Below are positions 12,130 through 24,530 of a stretch of 64,000 bases of DNA, piece after piece (the stretch's first letter is position 1; each line of letters starts with the position of its first letter). The DNA lies in assembly GCF_019097595.1 (NCBI RefSeq), contig NC_080734.1, positions 15,611,892 to 15,675,891 on the forward strand, in the 5' to 3' direction. Both the position numbers and the translations under genes were made by a program. This DNA is from Hemibagrus wyckioides. Its lineage: Eukaryota; Chordata; Actinopteri; Siluriformes; Bagridae. The notes below the pieces were generated by a model. That model searched no databases, was not told the DNA's origin, and saw nothing but the letters and a program-made list of their open reading frames with translations.

Positions 12130-13792
12130 ATGTGTTAGTATGGAACATGTGTATTGTGTTTGGGTTATGCGTGATGTACGTGGTCCATGGGGGTTGGTGA
12201 CCAGTATGTTTAGCCTTAGAATGTAGAAATTCGTTTTGTTTAGAAATCTGAGGTTGGGGGGTTGGTATATGTATATGTAAATGTGTGTTTGGGGGGGGGT
12301 CATGTTAACTTCTGGTGCCTACGTGAGCTATGGGGGTTGGTATGTATTACTTCAGCATGCGTTATCATGTCTAAATGTTCACTTATTTTTATAGAAGTGC
12401 ACTTGTGCAGAAGTAATCCTTGTCAAGGAAATTATGTGCAGTGGATACTGTTACATCGCTCCTAGCATTTCCAACCTTTTTTTTTTTTTTCCTTCCTCCA
12501 CACTTAACAACATGCATTCAACAGCTAAGATCTTGTTGTATATTTGTTTAACTGTTAATTGCCCCCTATCCACCCACACACACTTCATTGTCAGGTCATG
12601 GCATATCCCAATCCTGTGGGTGTGTGTGAAACAGAGAAAGTGAAAGAGGGGTTTGGATGCATGACCTCATCAGGAAAGGAAACTTTCCCACAGTCTTCAC
12701 ACAAAGCCTGCTGTCAAAAGGTGAACAGAGAGAGAAAGAAAAGAAATTTAACACACCAGATGAAGAAAAAAAAAGAACTTTCCTAATCTCAGTACACAGT
12801 CACTCTCGGGAAGAGATTTTAAACCAAATATTTACTCTGAAGAAAAATGATGGACATCGTGAAAAGGATTGTTGAAAAGATGCTGAGTTGTCGGTTTCTT
12901 TTCCCCCTCGTGTCATGCCTGGTCATTTCTTGTATTTTTCAGTGCTGGGTTCAGCAAAGTTGAAGTCAAATAATCTGCTTAACGGCTTCAGTGGTTATTT
13001 ATGTCCACAAAAGCAATTTTAAACCTTTATATATTCAAAATACTGACACATTATATGCATATACTTATTATATTTTTTCCTTTTGTAGATGAGACTCCTT
13101 TTCCCAAAGAACCGAAGAAGAACGTTTGATTATTATGAATTAACAAAATAATCAATCAATCAATGCAAAGTAAACAGGCTAAATCAGATATTTTGGCCTG
13201 GTTGTATATGGATACCACGAAACCTTCATGAATTTGTAAATAACTCTATTTCTATTTGTATCTGAAGTTATATCCAGGGTGAATTTGCTGCCTTATCAAC
13301 AGGGTTCCTGGGATTGGCTCTGGATCCAGTATCATCCTGACTGGTAAGTGATTACTGAAGATGAATGGGTCATAAAAGTTATAAAAAGTTAGAACTACAT
13401 TTCTTTTTTGATAGTCCTGATTAATACAGAGTGTAGATGCATCTAATAAAACGTAACTGAATGAATTAAAGAGCTGGATTTGCATTGCTTTGTACATTAA
13501 GTACATTAGTATCCATGTTATTCTTTTAAGCCGTACATCTCCTCACTCACTTCAATCCTAACATTAATTAACCCTTTTCTTTGTAATTTAGCTTCAGATT
13601 TTGACTTTTTCATTTGCTGTTGAAGAATGCTGACACAGCTAAATAACGCTTTTTTTATTTTATTGCTAAAATAATTTCTACTTTTGCCATATTCTGTTTT
13701 CAGTGAATCACTAACGCTAAATGTAAATGAGCTGTGCCTTGAAGAAACTCCTTCGCTCTAAATTCATAAATGAGGCTCACTGATATTTAAAA

Positions 13793-13954
13793 CTATTATG
13801 ATATTATTAATATTAAAAGCTATTATGATATTATTAATATTAAAAGCTATTATGATATTATTGATATTAAAAGCTATTATGATATTATTGATATTAAAAG
13901 CTATTATGATATTATTGATATTAAAAGCTAGTGTGATATTATTGATATTAAAAT
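13793..13954 (+). repeat. 27-bp minisatellite, six copies
   Basis: Unit ctattatgatattattgat plus attaaaag, starting at 13793, 13820, 13847, 13874, 13901 and 13928. Early copies carry aatatt where later copies carry gatatt, and the last copy is the most diverged. No spacers are present, so it is a plain tandem repeat. Confidence 0.95.
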
Positions 13955-16536
13955 CTTTTGTTCAGTCCAGACACAATGTTGTTTTCCTATTGTTGATTGT
14001 TGGTTGTAGAAGAAGGCAATCACAGAAATGCAGACAGCCAATCAGCTTAGTGGTAGTGATGTTGAAGTCATGTTACTGTGCATGGTGTAGTTCATGTAGC
14101 CTAATTTTTAGGCTTAAAAATTCATTATTTATATTGTGATAAACAACATGTGTAAGAAACCTAGAAATACTTCTTCAACTTTTGGTTCAGATCTTAATTT
14201 CTGCAATAATCCAACACCTGGTGCAAAATTCCTACTGGCTATTTGTTGAGGGAACCAGGGGGATGCTAACTTCTGGGTTGACCTACAACAACATGCCATC
14301 CCTGCACTCTCTATTCAGAAAACTTGTCTCTTTCTTGGAAAAAAAGTTTGAAGCTGGCATGTTTTAAAGGTTAAGGAGTCACGGGTGGAGCAGATTATTT
14401 TTTATTGTAATATATGATTTCTCTGATTTCAGCTAGAGGGTGCAGTGATATTGCATGCTTTACTGTTAACAAGCAGCACATTCTTCACGCACTGATCATG
14501 TGACAATGAACTCAGCATTTTCCTCACTCAGGGACTGGATGCAGAATACAGACATAGATGGACTCTCATGTTCCCTTTCAGACTAGGCCTACGTGCTCTA
14601 AAGCACATGCTGAGAAGGTCTTGCCTTTTGTTATCTACTCCCATAGTGCATTGTCTCTGCATTCATACACTTAAATACACACACATTCAATGACTTAATG
14701 AACCTGTGTAAGGGGTGGGCAGAGTAATCGCACTCACAATGGCCTCTTAGCCAAGGAGAGACCAGCAGATTAACTTTCATTACATCAGCATTTTGACAAT
14801 ACCCTTAATGAGGGAATCACTTCTGTGTGTGTGTGTGTGTGTGTGTCTTAGTCTTAGTAATAGAAAGTGAACAGGAGAAGGAGAGGGACTGGTTTTGAGT
14901 AGAGTGGCTATGTCTACTCATTGCCCCCATTCACCCTCACCTCTAAAAGGCCAGAGTAAGAACTGCTGAAGCAGCACCACCAGGGCGTTCCCAAAACTAG
15001 CACAAACTGAATGTGATAAATCAGAGAAAACAGTTGTTTTAACAGACTTCTGTTACATACATCATTGTGACATTGAAGCATTTCCAGAACCTGAATTTCT
15101 CATATTATGGCTGTGTATATAAAGCTGTTATAGCTGTGTTAATAATTGTGTCTAAAATGCCGAAATTCATGGTAATAGTCCAAGAAACGTTTTTACAAAA
15201 CGTTTTTTACAAGTCTGCTTTATATAGGTATGTGATAGTCATCATGCAAATGACCTGTAAGTGTCTGCTATCACATGTTGCTATTCAATTTCTGTCATTC
15301 TGCCTACTGAAGCTTACTACACGCTTTGCTAATTCGTTCATTGCCTCAGCTGTATGCCTTCACTAATTAGATGATTGCTTTGCCCATTAGCCAGTTTTAC
15401 TAACAGTGAAAGACGATATCCTTGCGGCATACTAATTGGACAGGCCGTACGCAGATGAATATGTAGGCCGCATTTGCATTGGAGAGGATGCAGACAACCT
15501 CATCCATTTTCAGTGCCACTTCCACAAAGGGCCCCACTTTATGTTTATCCTCACAGTTCCCTAATAAAGGAATAAGATTCAATACAAATGCACCCTCCTG
15601 CCTGAGTATGTAAAGACTGTGTCACCAGCTCTCTGTTTTCTTAAATAAAGACTGTGTGTATGCCTCATTTCACCTCGACCTCCAGACCGTGGGCTTGTAG
15701 TTCCAGTTGAGGCTCACTAGAGGGATAACGGATTTCCTTAAATGAATGGATGGCCATGAAAATCCCAGGCTATAAACGCATCGTGAATGGAAATGATCAG
15801 TAGGATAGCTAGCTGTATTAAAAGTCTGAAAATGGTGGAGGGGAAAAGTTCAGTGTGCTGTTCAGGCAGTTTACATTACTTTATAATTGCATCAGATGCA
15901 TTCCCTGCTTGTTCATTAGAGAAACTTTACATTTTGTCCTGTAATTGAGTCTAGACCTATTTTGTTAAGTTTAGTGCAAAGCCAAAATCTGTATCTGTAT
16001 CTATTTAGTGTTTCATATCTTAACTTGACTGTATTTAGATGTAAAGTGGAGGACTGGAACATGGTTTATGTGAATAAAAGACAAAATCTGAAGTTAAAAA
16101 TGAAAGAAATCCCATCTCTGGAAAAAGTAAAAAGAATTTCATAAACGAATTATAACAGTAAGTAGCTATTTGCAGAACATAACCTGTTCATCTCCTCAAG
16201 GTAACACGTAAGTGAGATAATTCTCTTTCAAAGGAATGAATTCAGTAAAATTGCTTGGACATGTTAGGATTTCTAAACCTGAGATGCACACAGATGTTCA
16301 AATTTTTATTTTAATTTTATTTTTTTGTTAAGAAACATTAAATGTTCTGATTTATCTTATATCACAGCTCAATAAGGAGCTGAACAAGGCAGTATTTAGG
16401 CAGTATATATTTTGCTAGAGCAAACCAATGAGAAAAAAAATGATCATGTTAATAACATGGTATTGGTCCTGGAAGCTTCATATTTTTGACTTTTTTTTAC
16501 ATCTCAATGCATTTCATCTTGATGCACACCTCTGGT
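13955..16536. other. Gene-free stretch with a candidate conserved non-coding element
   Basis: No gene is seen. It includes a (GT)n run (14825-14847). A block of higher complexity at about 15400-15600 contains a perfect octamer ATTTGCAT (15472-15479) and TAATTG homeodomain-type cores; see findings. Confidence 0.5.
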
Positions 16537-16672
16537 CCATCCATCCATCCATCCATCCATTGTCTATACCTGCTTTATTCCTAATTAGGGTGACGGAGAT
16601 CTGCTGGAGCCTATCCCAGCACACATTGGGAGACAGGCAGAGGTACACCCTGGACAGGTTGCCAGTACCTCC
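16537..16672 (-). mobile_element. SINE/LINE 3'-end fragment
   Basis: The run of (CCAT)n, then cctgctttattcctaattag, ggagcctatcccagc and ggtacaccctggacaggtt, is the reverse complement of the widespread fish retroelement 3' end. Only the tail portion is kept. Confidence 0.65.
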
Positions 16673-16949
16673 GGTCTAATTAATGGTAAAAATTAGTCGA
16701 CAGACAATTAACATCTTTGTACTCTGCTGCCTTCTCTCAAAAACCTCTACAACAAGAGGATCCTTTCTCTTTCTATGTTTCTAATCTGTCTTGAACAGGA
16801 AATTGTTTTCAAAGTTAATTATATAATAGAGATATACTTGCTTTTAAGGTTATTTTAACTAGGTGGAATATTTGCCCCTTTTTACCAATACATTTAGACA
16901 ACTGACTTATCGGACATTTTCAAAAAGTGTAAACAAATGAATGATTTTC

Positions 16950-17300
16950 TCACCACAAGTCTGATATAATATTAGTCAGAACACTGCTGGGGTTCAGTGT
17001 GTTTTTACCTCTTCAAGTGGTTGATGATAAAGCCTTTCAATTTGAGATGCTTATGAACTTGGGGCTTCTCAGAGAGCAGAAATGGGTTTGATATCAATAT
17101 TTGTGTGAATTTGAAAACATTTGTAAGAGAAAAAGTAACTATATATTTTTTAATTTATCGCCCCAAGCTAGTTAGAGTGTACGGATGAGTGTCTACATTC
17201 ATATGAGCCATTAACCATCACTGTGGAGTGTGACATGACAAAGAAATTCAGAACTGCTGAACACGAAATGAATTTGTCTGGGGAAAACCAGTTACATCTG
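16950..17300. repeat. Dispersed repeat family R1, copy A
   Basis: Shares blocks caagtctgatataa, atgcttatgaact, catatgagccattaa and catgacaaagaaattc, in the same order, with copies at 19535-19975 and 34385-34775. Family unknown to me. No open frame or clear terminal repeats are seen. Confidence 0.7.
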
Positions 17301-18748
17301 TCACATCTGTATGAATGGTGTGCTGCAGATACTTTATTTGGATGCATTTCCAACAGAGTCCTCCTATACTATATATTAAGAAAAAATTAAAATAGTCACT
17401 TTGCATATTTGAGCCCGGACATTATGATGAAATTAGAAACAAATCACACCCATGTCATTCTGCATGTTGACACACAGCAAGTGGATTCTTAGCTCTTTTC
17501 TTTCAAAATCCAGCCTTTCATGAGAGTGAATGAAATATGAAATATGGATTAGAAGCGATGGAGGGTCGATCAAGTGTTTAGGATTAGATTATAATATACT
17601 CCTTATACTCATATTATTACACACATTATAAGCATGTATTAATGTGTGCCCCATTCACTGGATGTAATTACTGACGTTGTTGTGATCTCTGAAAGGATTC
17701 TTTCTATAACACAAGATTCACTTATACTGGATCTCACTGCACTGTACAAAAACTTTGCCCGAGATAAGACTTATCCTGCAAAGTGAGCTGAGCACTGAGC
17801 TTGTTATATTATATGAACAGAACACTGCAGGGTGTGATGTGATAAAGTCTCGAAGGAGTGTGGAACATCCGTGCTCTTGGCCTAAAAGCTTAGATAAGCT
17901 TGAAAAAGGTCCAACAAAATATGATACAAGCATCTAATCCTCCATATTGTGGGCTGCGTCTTTCTTTTTCCTGGCGGAGAATCAGTACTTTATGCATTTA
18001 GCACTATGTAAATGTTGCATAGTTGATTCAGCTTATATATTATCAGTGAGATAACTGTATAAAGCATATTGTTAATATTAAGCATGCACAATATGATTTC
18101 TTCACTTGGAACATGGTTTATTTATTTTTTTTATTTATTTTTAGCTAGCACTCTTTCATTTCCGTCATTACTAAAAATAAGGCATTGGCCATAACTGACG
18201 TACTAAAGTTTACTTTCTATTAAATCAATATGGTTGTAGATGGTTATTGTGAAATGCAATTCAGAGGAAACTCTGTGGTCACATCGGCTTGTGATCCAGA
18301 GCAGTCGCTTGTTCTGACCCAGATTCCAGTGATTCAAGGTGAAGGAATGAAAGGGAAGTGAAAGAACAAGTTAAGCAGATGGAGATGGAGAGAAGGAAGG
18401 AGAGAGCGAGAGAGAGAGAGCATGACAGTGTCGAAATATGTGAATATGTGAGATTAAAAGTGCAGTAGAGAATGAATTGAGTTTAATCTCGAGGTCAAAT
18501 CGATCGAAATTCATAACTGCTTTTGTGTCGTACTTTCAGTTTGCTAGATAAAGGCACGAAGCAGGGCTGCACCTCCTTTACCATTATTGCCATTTTTATT
18601 TCACTCTCTTGTTATCTTAATACATTACAAACCAGTGGCTTATTTTGCAAAGCCCTAGAGACTTCTAAGGTTTCTAACTGGCGGATGTTTTTGTTCTCCA
18701 CAGTACATTTGATGACAGTTGTTTAAAAGAGCATTTTACTGAAGTTAT

Positions 18749-18830
18749 ACATCCATCCATTTTCTGTACCATTTATCCTACAGGGGGAACCTGGAGACTA
18801 TCCCAGGGGACTTGGCAGACAAGGCACAGT

Positions 18831-18868
<38 letters not shown>

Positions 18869-18972
18869 TGGCCATTCACACACTTCAGACTATTTAGAGA
18901 TGCCAGTCAGCCTACAATACATGGCTTTGGACTGGGCGGAGGAGACCAAAGCACGCAGAGGAAATCCCCGAA

Positions 18973-19011
<39 letters not shown>

Positions 19012-19038
19012 GTGGAGACAGGAATCAATCCCAAATCA
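18749..19038 (-). mobile_element. tRNA-derived SINE invaded by (CA)n tracts
   Basis: Reverse complement of the family at 3562-3951: catccatccattttctgtac, acctggagactatcccaggg, agatgccagtcagcctac, ctttggactgggcggagg and a terminal ggtggagacaggaatcaa. Two stretches of the body are replaced by (CA)n runs at about 18833-18864 and 18977-19010. Confidence 0.8.
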
Positions 19039-19168
19039 ATTTTTGAATCTGTGACACACTTTCAGTACTAAACATTCCTTGTTGTACTTAAAATGTATTT
19101 CAATTATTACTAAAAACATACTGAACTTATCTATTGCTCACGTTTATCTATCTATATCACAGAAAAGC

Positions 19169-19169
<1 letters not shown>

Positions 19170-19260
<91 letters not shown>

Positions 19261-19261
19261 A
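19170..19261. repeat. (ATCT)n tetranucleotide array
   Basis: About 23 perfect units. Confidence 0.97.
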
Positions 19262-19534
19262 TAATAAATATATTTTCTTATAGCATAATACTATAAAAAG
19301 CTTAAGTTTAAAAAAAAAAGCTAAGCTTCCAAACTGAAAGTGCTATTTTCAACACACAGTAAATTATTTTGACTTGCAGGATGCCTGAATGTGAAGATGA
19401 ACAAATGGAAATGGCCCAAATCGTCCCCCCGGTAATGAAAATACCTACCCACAGTGGCCAGTACACTTCCCACCAGTACACTGCCAATAGAATGGAAATC
19501 AACATATTCAATCAGTATAAACAACTGGATTATT

Positions 19535-19975
19535 TTCCGCAAGTCTGATATAAAAGTAGTGAAGACACTGTTGGCTGTCAGTGTAAGACGTGTGTTGGGA
19601 TAACCTTACAGAGAGAATTTTAGTGGTTGAATTTTGCTCATTTAAGTGCTTTAAATGCACTCTGGGCATCTCAGAGAGCGGACATGGCTTTGATATCACC
19701 CTTTACTTTAAAGATATAAACATTTGTGTGACAACTTTTGTAAGTCTCTCTGGATAAGAGCATCTGCCAAATGCCAGAAATGTAAACTTTTTTATCGCTA
19801 TAAATATAATACAGGTAAAAACAGACTACAAATGGTTAAATCACCGAGTATCTACTATCATATGAGCCATTAAGCATCAGTGTAGAGTGACATGACAAAG
19901 AAATTTAATGCTGAATTTACTGAACAGGCGCAAAATTCCATTTTTTGGCCTCTGGTTAAAAGAGCTAAAGTGTCA
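19535..19975. repeat. Dispersed repeat family R1, copy B (with retroelement tail inside)
   Basis: Matches copy A (gcaagtctgatataaa, catatgagccattaagcatc, catgacaaagaaattt) and copy C (aattttagtggttgaa, ccattttttggcc). Between these blocks lies taagtctctctggataagag then catctgccaaatgcc (about 19741-19790), the common fish SINE/LINE tail signature. This may be part of the family or a nested remnant. Confidence 0.7.
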
Positions 19976-20544
19976 TATACAGGCAGTATCAATACAGCTA
20001 TCAACGGTGTATAAAATGGATGAACAGAATATTGAATGTAAACAGATATTCATGTGTATTAAAGTGCTTGAAACATTTCAAACTTTACAAGTTATCACCT
20101 CACAAATTCGTTCATTCATCTTCAGTATTCAGTTTTCCAGGTCAGACCAAGTTCAGTATATTTTTCAAATACAATTTAAGCATGTATATTTTTACTTTCT
20201 GAATTATGTATAGGTAAGTTTGCCTGCTGGAGGGGTAACAGGGAAAAGGCTGAAGGATAAAGAAAGAGGAGTGTATGTGTGTGTGTTCATAAAAGAGAGC
20301 ACTTTTGAAAGAAAGAGGCCTAAAGTCATTTGGTGGTTTTATAAATAGCTTAAGAGTCGCTGTTGATGGCAGCACTTTCATGGGCATTGTGGACTATTTA
20401 TTTGTAAGAGTAACCATCCTTTTTCTCCCTCACATGCACCCACATGCACAAACAAACACACAGATGTGCTCTTTTATACCTTAGGCTCTTTTTAGTAGGC
20501 ACTACAAAGCAACACTCTAATGCCACCACAATTGCTGCACTTTT

Positions 20545-20611
20545 CATTCATTCATCTTCAGTAACTGCTTTATGCTGGTTAGGGTCGGGGTGGATCGGGC
20601 TGGAGACGGGA
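20545..20611 (-). mobile_element. Short retroelement 3'-end fragment
   Basis: cattcattcatcttcagtaa, ctgctttatgctggttaggg and ggtggatcgggctgga resemble the end of fish retroelements. Only about 70 bp remain. Confidence 0.5.
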
Positions 20612-21695
20612 ACACACACATTGCTCGTCGCTATGTGAATCCTTCTTTTTATTTCTATTATTATTTATTATTAGCTAAACATCGTCATGGAATGGAAATC
20701 CTTCCTGATGAAAATCTCTCCGATTATGGTAATTCTTCAGGCAGTAAATAATGGCTCAGCTTGGCTTTTGTTAATCAGCCAAATAAAAAAAAAACTGCAT
20801 CAGCTAAGACGTGTATGTGACACAGATAGAAACAGAAAATAGAAACAGAAAATAGAGGTGGGGGGAGTGAGAGAGAGTGAGGAAGATAACATGTCGTGAT
20901 ATTAAAACTCTATAGAAAGTGAACCATTGACCATTGGGTCAGAGGCTATGACCCCAGACAATACCACTAGAGTTGGCCCTTTAAGTATGGACTCAAATAA
21001 CCTCTCACCCCTGACCTGCAGACTGGGAACATTACATCACCCCTTTCCCATCAGCATTTAGAACATTGAACAATTGCGTGTGTGTGTGTGTGTTTGTGTG
21101 TGTGTGTGAGTGTGTGTGTGTAGCAACCCTTGATGGAAACTCTAATGGAATGATATGAGAGAAAAAGCATCAGGAAAAAAGTGGCTCTGCAAGTGACAAA
21201 AAGTCTCTGCCATGAAACACAAACCTTTCATTCTCAAGTCTCTTTCCCCTTCTGTCAGTCCATCTCTCTCTCTCCCTCTCACATACACGCACACATACTT
21301 AGACACAGAGGGAGCTCAGGTGTCTCCTCTCGCTCTACAGGAACTAAATGGCTCTCTTGGTTTAGTCCAACAATGTCAGTGACACTCTAGCACTGGCCTA
21401 TGAGTCCTATTGTTAGTTTACAATCCTCTTGGCATTGTGCTCAATAATGCTCTCTCTGAATGGGCAGCCTAACCTACTTGTATTGTCACTAATTGGTCTC
21501 TCCCTGGCGGGAGGAGAGAAAAAGAAGGGAAGGATGAGAGGGTCAGGAGCCTGGCTGAATCCACCGTGCAGCACAGTGATGGAGAAACAGCTTTGACAAA
21601 GAGGCTTTTGTGGCATCATGGTTCCAAATTCAGCAGGAAATGCATCTCACCCTCCTTCTTCATCTGATAAGCGCTTCAACTAACCATTACCGCAT

Positions 21696-21732
<37 letters not shown>

Positions 21733-21843
21733 TGACTCCACACAAGTACTCACTTGTGCATATGCCTTAAGCATAGGTACTGAAGCATTATACAAGTTAA
21801 ATCCCCTCTGGCTGTGTAATTGTTTCAAGTTGCCCCTGTTCCC

Positions 21844-21906
21844 AACACACCTGATCCATCTCACAATGAGCTCGATAATTAGCTGATAAGCTGGATCAGG
21901 TGTGTT
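21844..21906. repeat. Short inverted-repeat element
   Basis: Perfect 15-bp arms aacacacctgatcca (21844-21858) and tggatcaggtgtgtt (21892-21906) around a 33-nt centre. The arms resemble a dispersed fish repeat often seen near other copies, so a small palindromic MITE remnant is likely. Confidence 0.7.
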
Positions 21907-22260
21907 AGAGCAGGAAAAACATGAAAACTGGGCAGGGCTGCAACTGAAACTATGCCACATATACGCTATAACCACATTAAGCTGAAAACTGCATTTTGGT
22001 TTTAAAACCCTGTCTGTCTACACTACTTGTCACAAAGAATGACATAGAAAGAATATGCATAAAGAAAAAAAGGCTTTGGCTTCATCATATGCTTCAGCTG
22101 TTTATATGCTTCTATACTATCTCTTTACTTGATGCAGCAAATCTTACCTCGGTGTTGAGTTTTTGCACATTACACTCGAATGATGATACCAACTGCTGCT
22201 ATCACATGTTTAAAAGCATTTTTTCTCTTTGCAAAATGGTCCACATAGACTGATCAGTAC

Positions 22261-22480
22261 ACTATTTAAGATGTAGTGTATTGTATTGTCTCTTGTCTTG
22301 CACTGATTGCACTTTATGTGGCTAAGTTAACTTTATTCCTTAGCTCTGCTTTGTTTTATGTAACTCTGTCCTTTATGTAGCACTACGGTCCTGGAGGAAC
22401 GTTGTTTCACGTTGTTGTACCGCGTCAGCTATACATGGTCGAAATGACAATAAAAGCTTCTTGACTCGACTCTTGACTTG
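22261..22480 (+). mobile_element. Retroelement 3' end (family R2), plus-strand copy
   Basis: gtcttgcactgattgcactt, tagctctgctttgttttatg, cggtcctggaggaacgttgt and gaaatgacaataaaagcttc, ending in cttgactcgactcttgactt. This is a common fish element tail with a simple (TTGAC)-like end. The same family lies on the minus strand at 23730-24530, where a Tc1 derivative splits it. Confidence 0.7.
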
Positions 22481-22494
22481 AAGCTTTTTTCAGT

Positions 22495-22695
22495 CAAGTT
22501 GACCAGGTCACGTGACTAAAAATACACCATCGTTGTGAACATCTCCATTTTTTCAGTCCTCAGTACAGTGCGAAAACGCCATTTTCCATTTGAGTGTCTT
22601 TGAAAAGCTCAGTTTTCGCTTGACAGCAGACAAAACGTAGACAGAACGATGTGTTTTCAGTTTTATCCGGATTGACGTGGATGTAGCCTAAAGCT
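22495..22695. repeat. Possible decayed dispersed element
   Basis: gcgaaaacgccattttcc and ttttatccggattgacgtgg, then atgtagcc, resemble a dispersed fish repeat with 'gaaaacgccgtttt' and 'vertical gtgtggacg' blocks. The boundaries are unclear. Confidence 0.35.
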
Positions 22696-23727
22696 AGCCT
22701 GGAGTAATCCTGTGAAGACAGCTCAAGCGTGCCAGGAATTTAACTGTACATGTTGGACTTTTTAAACAGGTTTCCGAAAAGTCTTAATGTCGTTTCATAT
22801 ATCACATATAATGTTGCACATTTTTACCCCCTCCTCCTCCAATTTCTCTGTTCACCTCTATCTTTGGCCTATTCTTTCTTTTCTAACCGCCAATTTTCTT
22901 TTCCTCTAAACAAAGAGTTGTAGAAGGAAGGAAAGTTGGAAAATCTACCATTTCCCAGAATGCCACATGCAAAACCTGAAGGATTCCACTCTAAAGATTA
23001 CTGATTATTAAAGAGAACTACAAAAGTTCTCCCCGAATTAACTACATAAAGTACTTGAAAAGTATTTCATTTTTTTAAAAAAATATTCAACTAAGAATAG
23101 TATGAATAGTATTAAATCTAGTTTTTTATGCTGCTAACAAAAAATGAAAACAATTGTATTCTGAAGACTGATCTTATTACCCTGCATAGAAATGGGGAGC
23201 TAATTAAGTGCTAAAGTTTCCTGGTCCATATATATAGCACTTCTAATGCACTGTCTTTATATTTTCTGTCAGGATGTGCACTTTAACAGCCTGGAAAGCA
23301 CTCGCATTCTGCACCTGCACAAAAGGAAATAACTCTCCATAACAGGAAGTGCCAGTAGTTTGTATTTGTTAAAATAAGCTGTGTCTGCCGCTCTTAAAGT
23401 GTTGTTTCCTTGTTTTTTCTCAGTTGCCCAGTTTTGTTTATTCTTTACTGATTTGCTGAAGTAAAAAACCTTTTCTTCCACCCAGGCTTTAATGCTGATT
23501 TGCCACTAAGTAGCAATGGCAAGGGCCAACAATGCAGACCTCAAAAACTACAAACGAATTTTGTCCACTGATGGTCAACAACACGCCCGGTTAACTGGCT
23601 GACAGCTGCTGTGGTGGAGTTGGGCTTTAACAGTTACATGTCAGTGGGAATTCTGGAGATCATAGCAGGGCTAGTGCCCTTGTGACTGTGATCTGGTAAC
23701 CCCGGTGGAATACTTAAATATTAAGCA

Positions 23728-24530
23728 GCAAGTTAAATCAAGAAGCTTTAGAAATTGTCATTTCAATCATATACAGCTCTGGAAAAAAATTAGAGACCAC
23801 TGCAAAATAATCAGTTTCTTATGTTATTTTCTTCCAGGTGCATGTATTGGTGAGATGAACAGTTTTTTTGTGAACTGCTGAAAATATTTCTCCTACATTC
23901 AAAATATAACTCTTGTTATTTAGAGTGTATATTTAAAGGAAATGACAACACATCAAAATAACCCAAGATCATGCAGTATCAGAGCTTTAATAACTCAAAT
24001 AAAACTAAATGCAAATAATTTGTAAACAATTTTGTTAATGCTTTGGCTAAATAACATTAAAAAATCAGTATTTGATGGAATAACCCCGATTTGCATGCGT
24101 TTCGGCTCCATGCTCTCCACCAGTCTTTCACATTGCTGTTGGGGAACTTTATACCACTCTTTTGGCAAAAACGCAAACAGCTCAGCTTTGCTTGATGGTT
24201 TGTGACCATCCATCTTCCTCTTGATGACATTCCAGAGGTTTTCAATAGGGTTCAAATCTGGAGATTGGGCAGTGGTCTCTTATTTTTTTACCCCCAGAGC
24301 TGTATAGCTGATGCAGTACACTGCGAAATGAGACAACGTTTCTCCAGGAACCTGGTGCTGCACAAAACAACATAGAGCTACAAAACAACACAGAGCTAAG
24401 GACTGAAAGTAAATTGTCCTAGCCAAGTACAACGTGTGCAACCTGGTGCAAACAGTGCAAGACAAAAAGACAGTGCAAACAGACAATGCAAAACAGAACA
24501 GTACAGGACAGGTACACAAAATACACAGTA
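23728..24530 (-). mobile_element. R2 retroelement copy split by a Tc1 derivative
   Basis: The left part (about 23728-23773) and right part (24303-about 24530) join to reproduce the plus-strand copy at 22261-22480 in reverse orientation. gaaatgacaat with aagcttctt lies on one side; gcatcagctata, ctggagaaacgttgt and gtcttgcactgtttgcac lie on the other. The join falls at the TA of the host 'cagctatac' sequence, the expected Tc1 target. Confidence 0.8.
23774..24302 (-). mobile_element. Tc1/mariner deletion derivative (cagctctggaaaaa family)
   Basis: Inverted ends cagctctggaaaaaaatta (23774 onward) and its counterpart ending ccccagagctg (24302), flanked by TA on both sides (23772-23773 and 24303-24304). 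The minus strand retains the C-terminal part of a Tc1-type transposase (MNPIENLWNVIKRKMDGHK and a QQQCERLVESM-like block). The catalytic core is mostly gone. At about 530 bp it is non-autonomous. Confidence 0.9.

Larger units (their letters stand above)
19976..22260. other. Gene-free stretch
   Basis: No gene is seen. It holds a retroelement fragment (20545-20611), (GT)n at 21079-21120, (CA)n at 21699-21729 and an inverted-repeat element at 21844-21906. Confidence 0.7.

Noticed and set aside
13793..13954. CRISPR-like array
   Set aside because: Units are directly adjacent with no unique spacers, and the DNA is vertebrate. It is a minisatellite.
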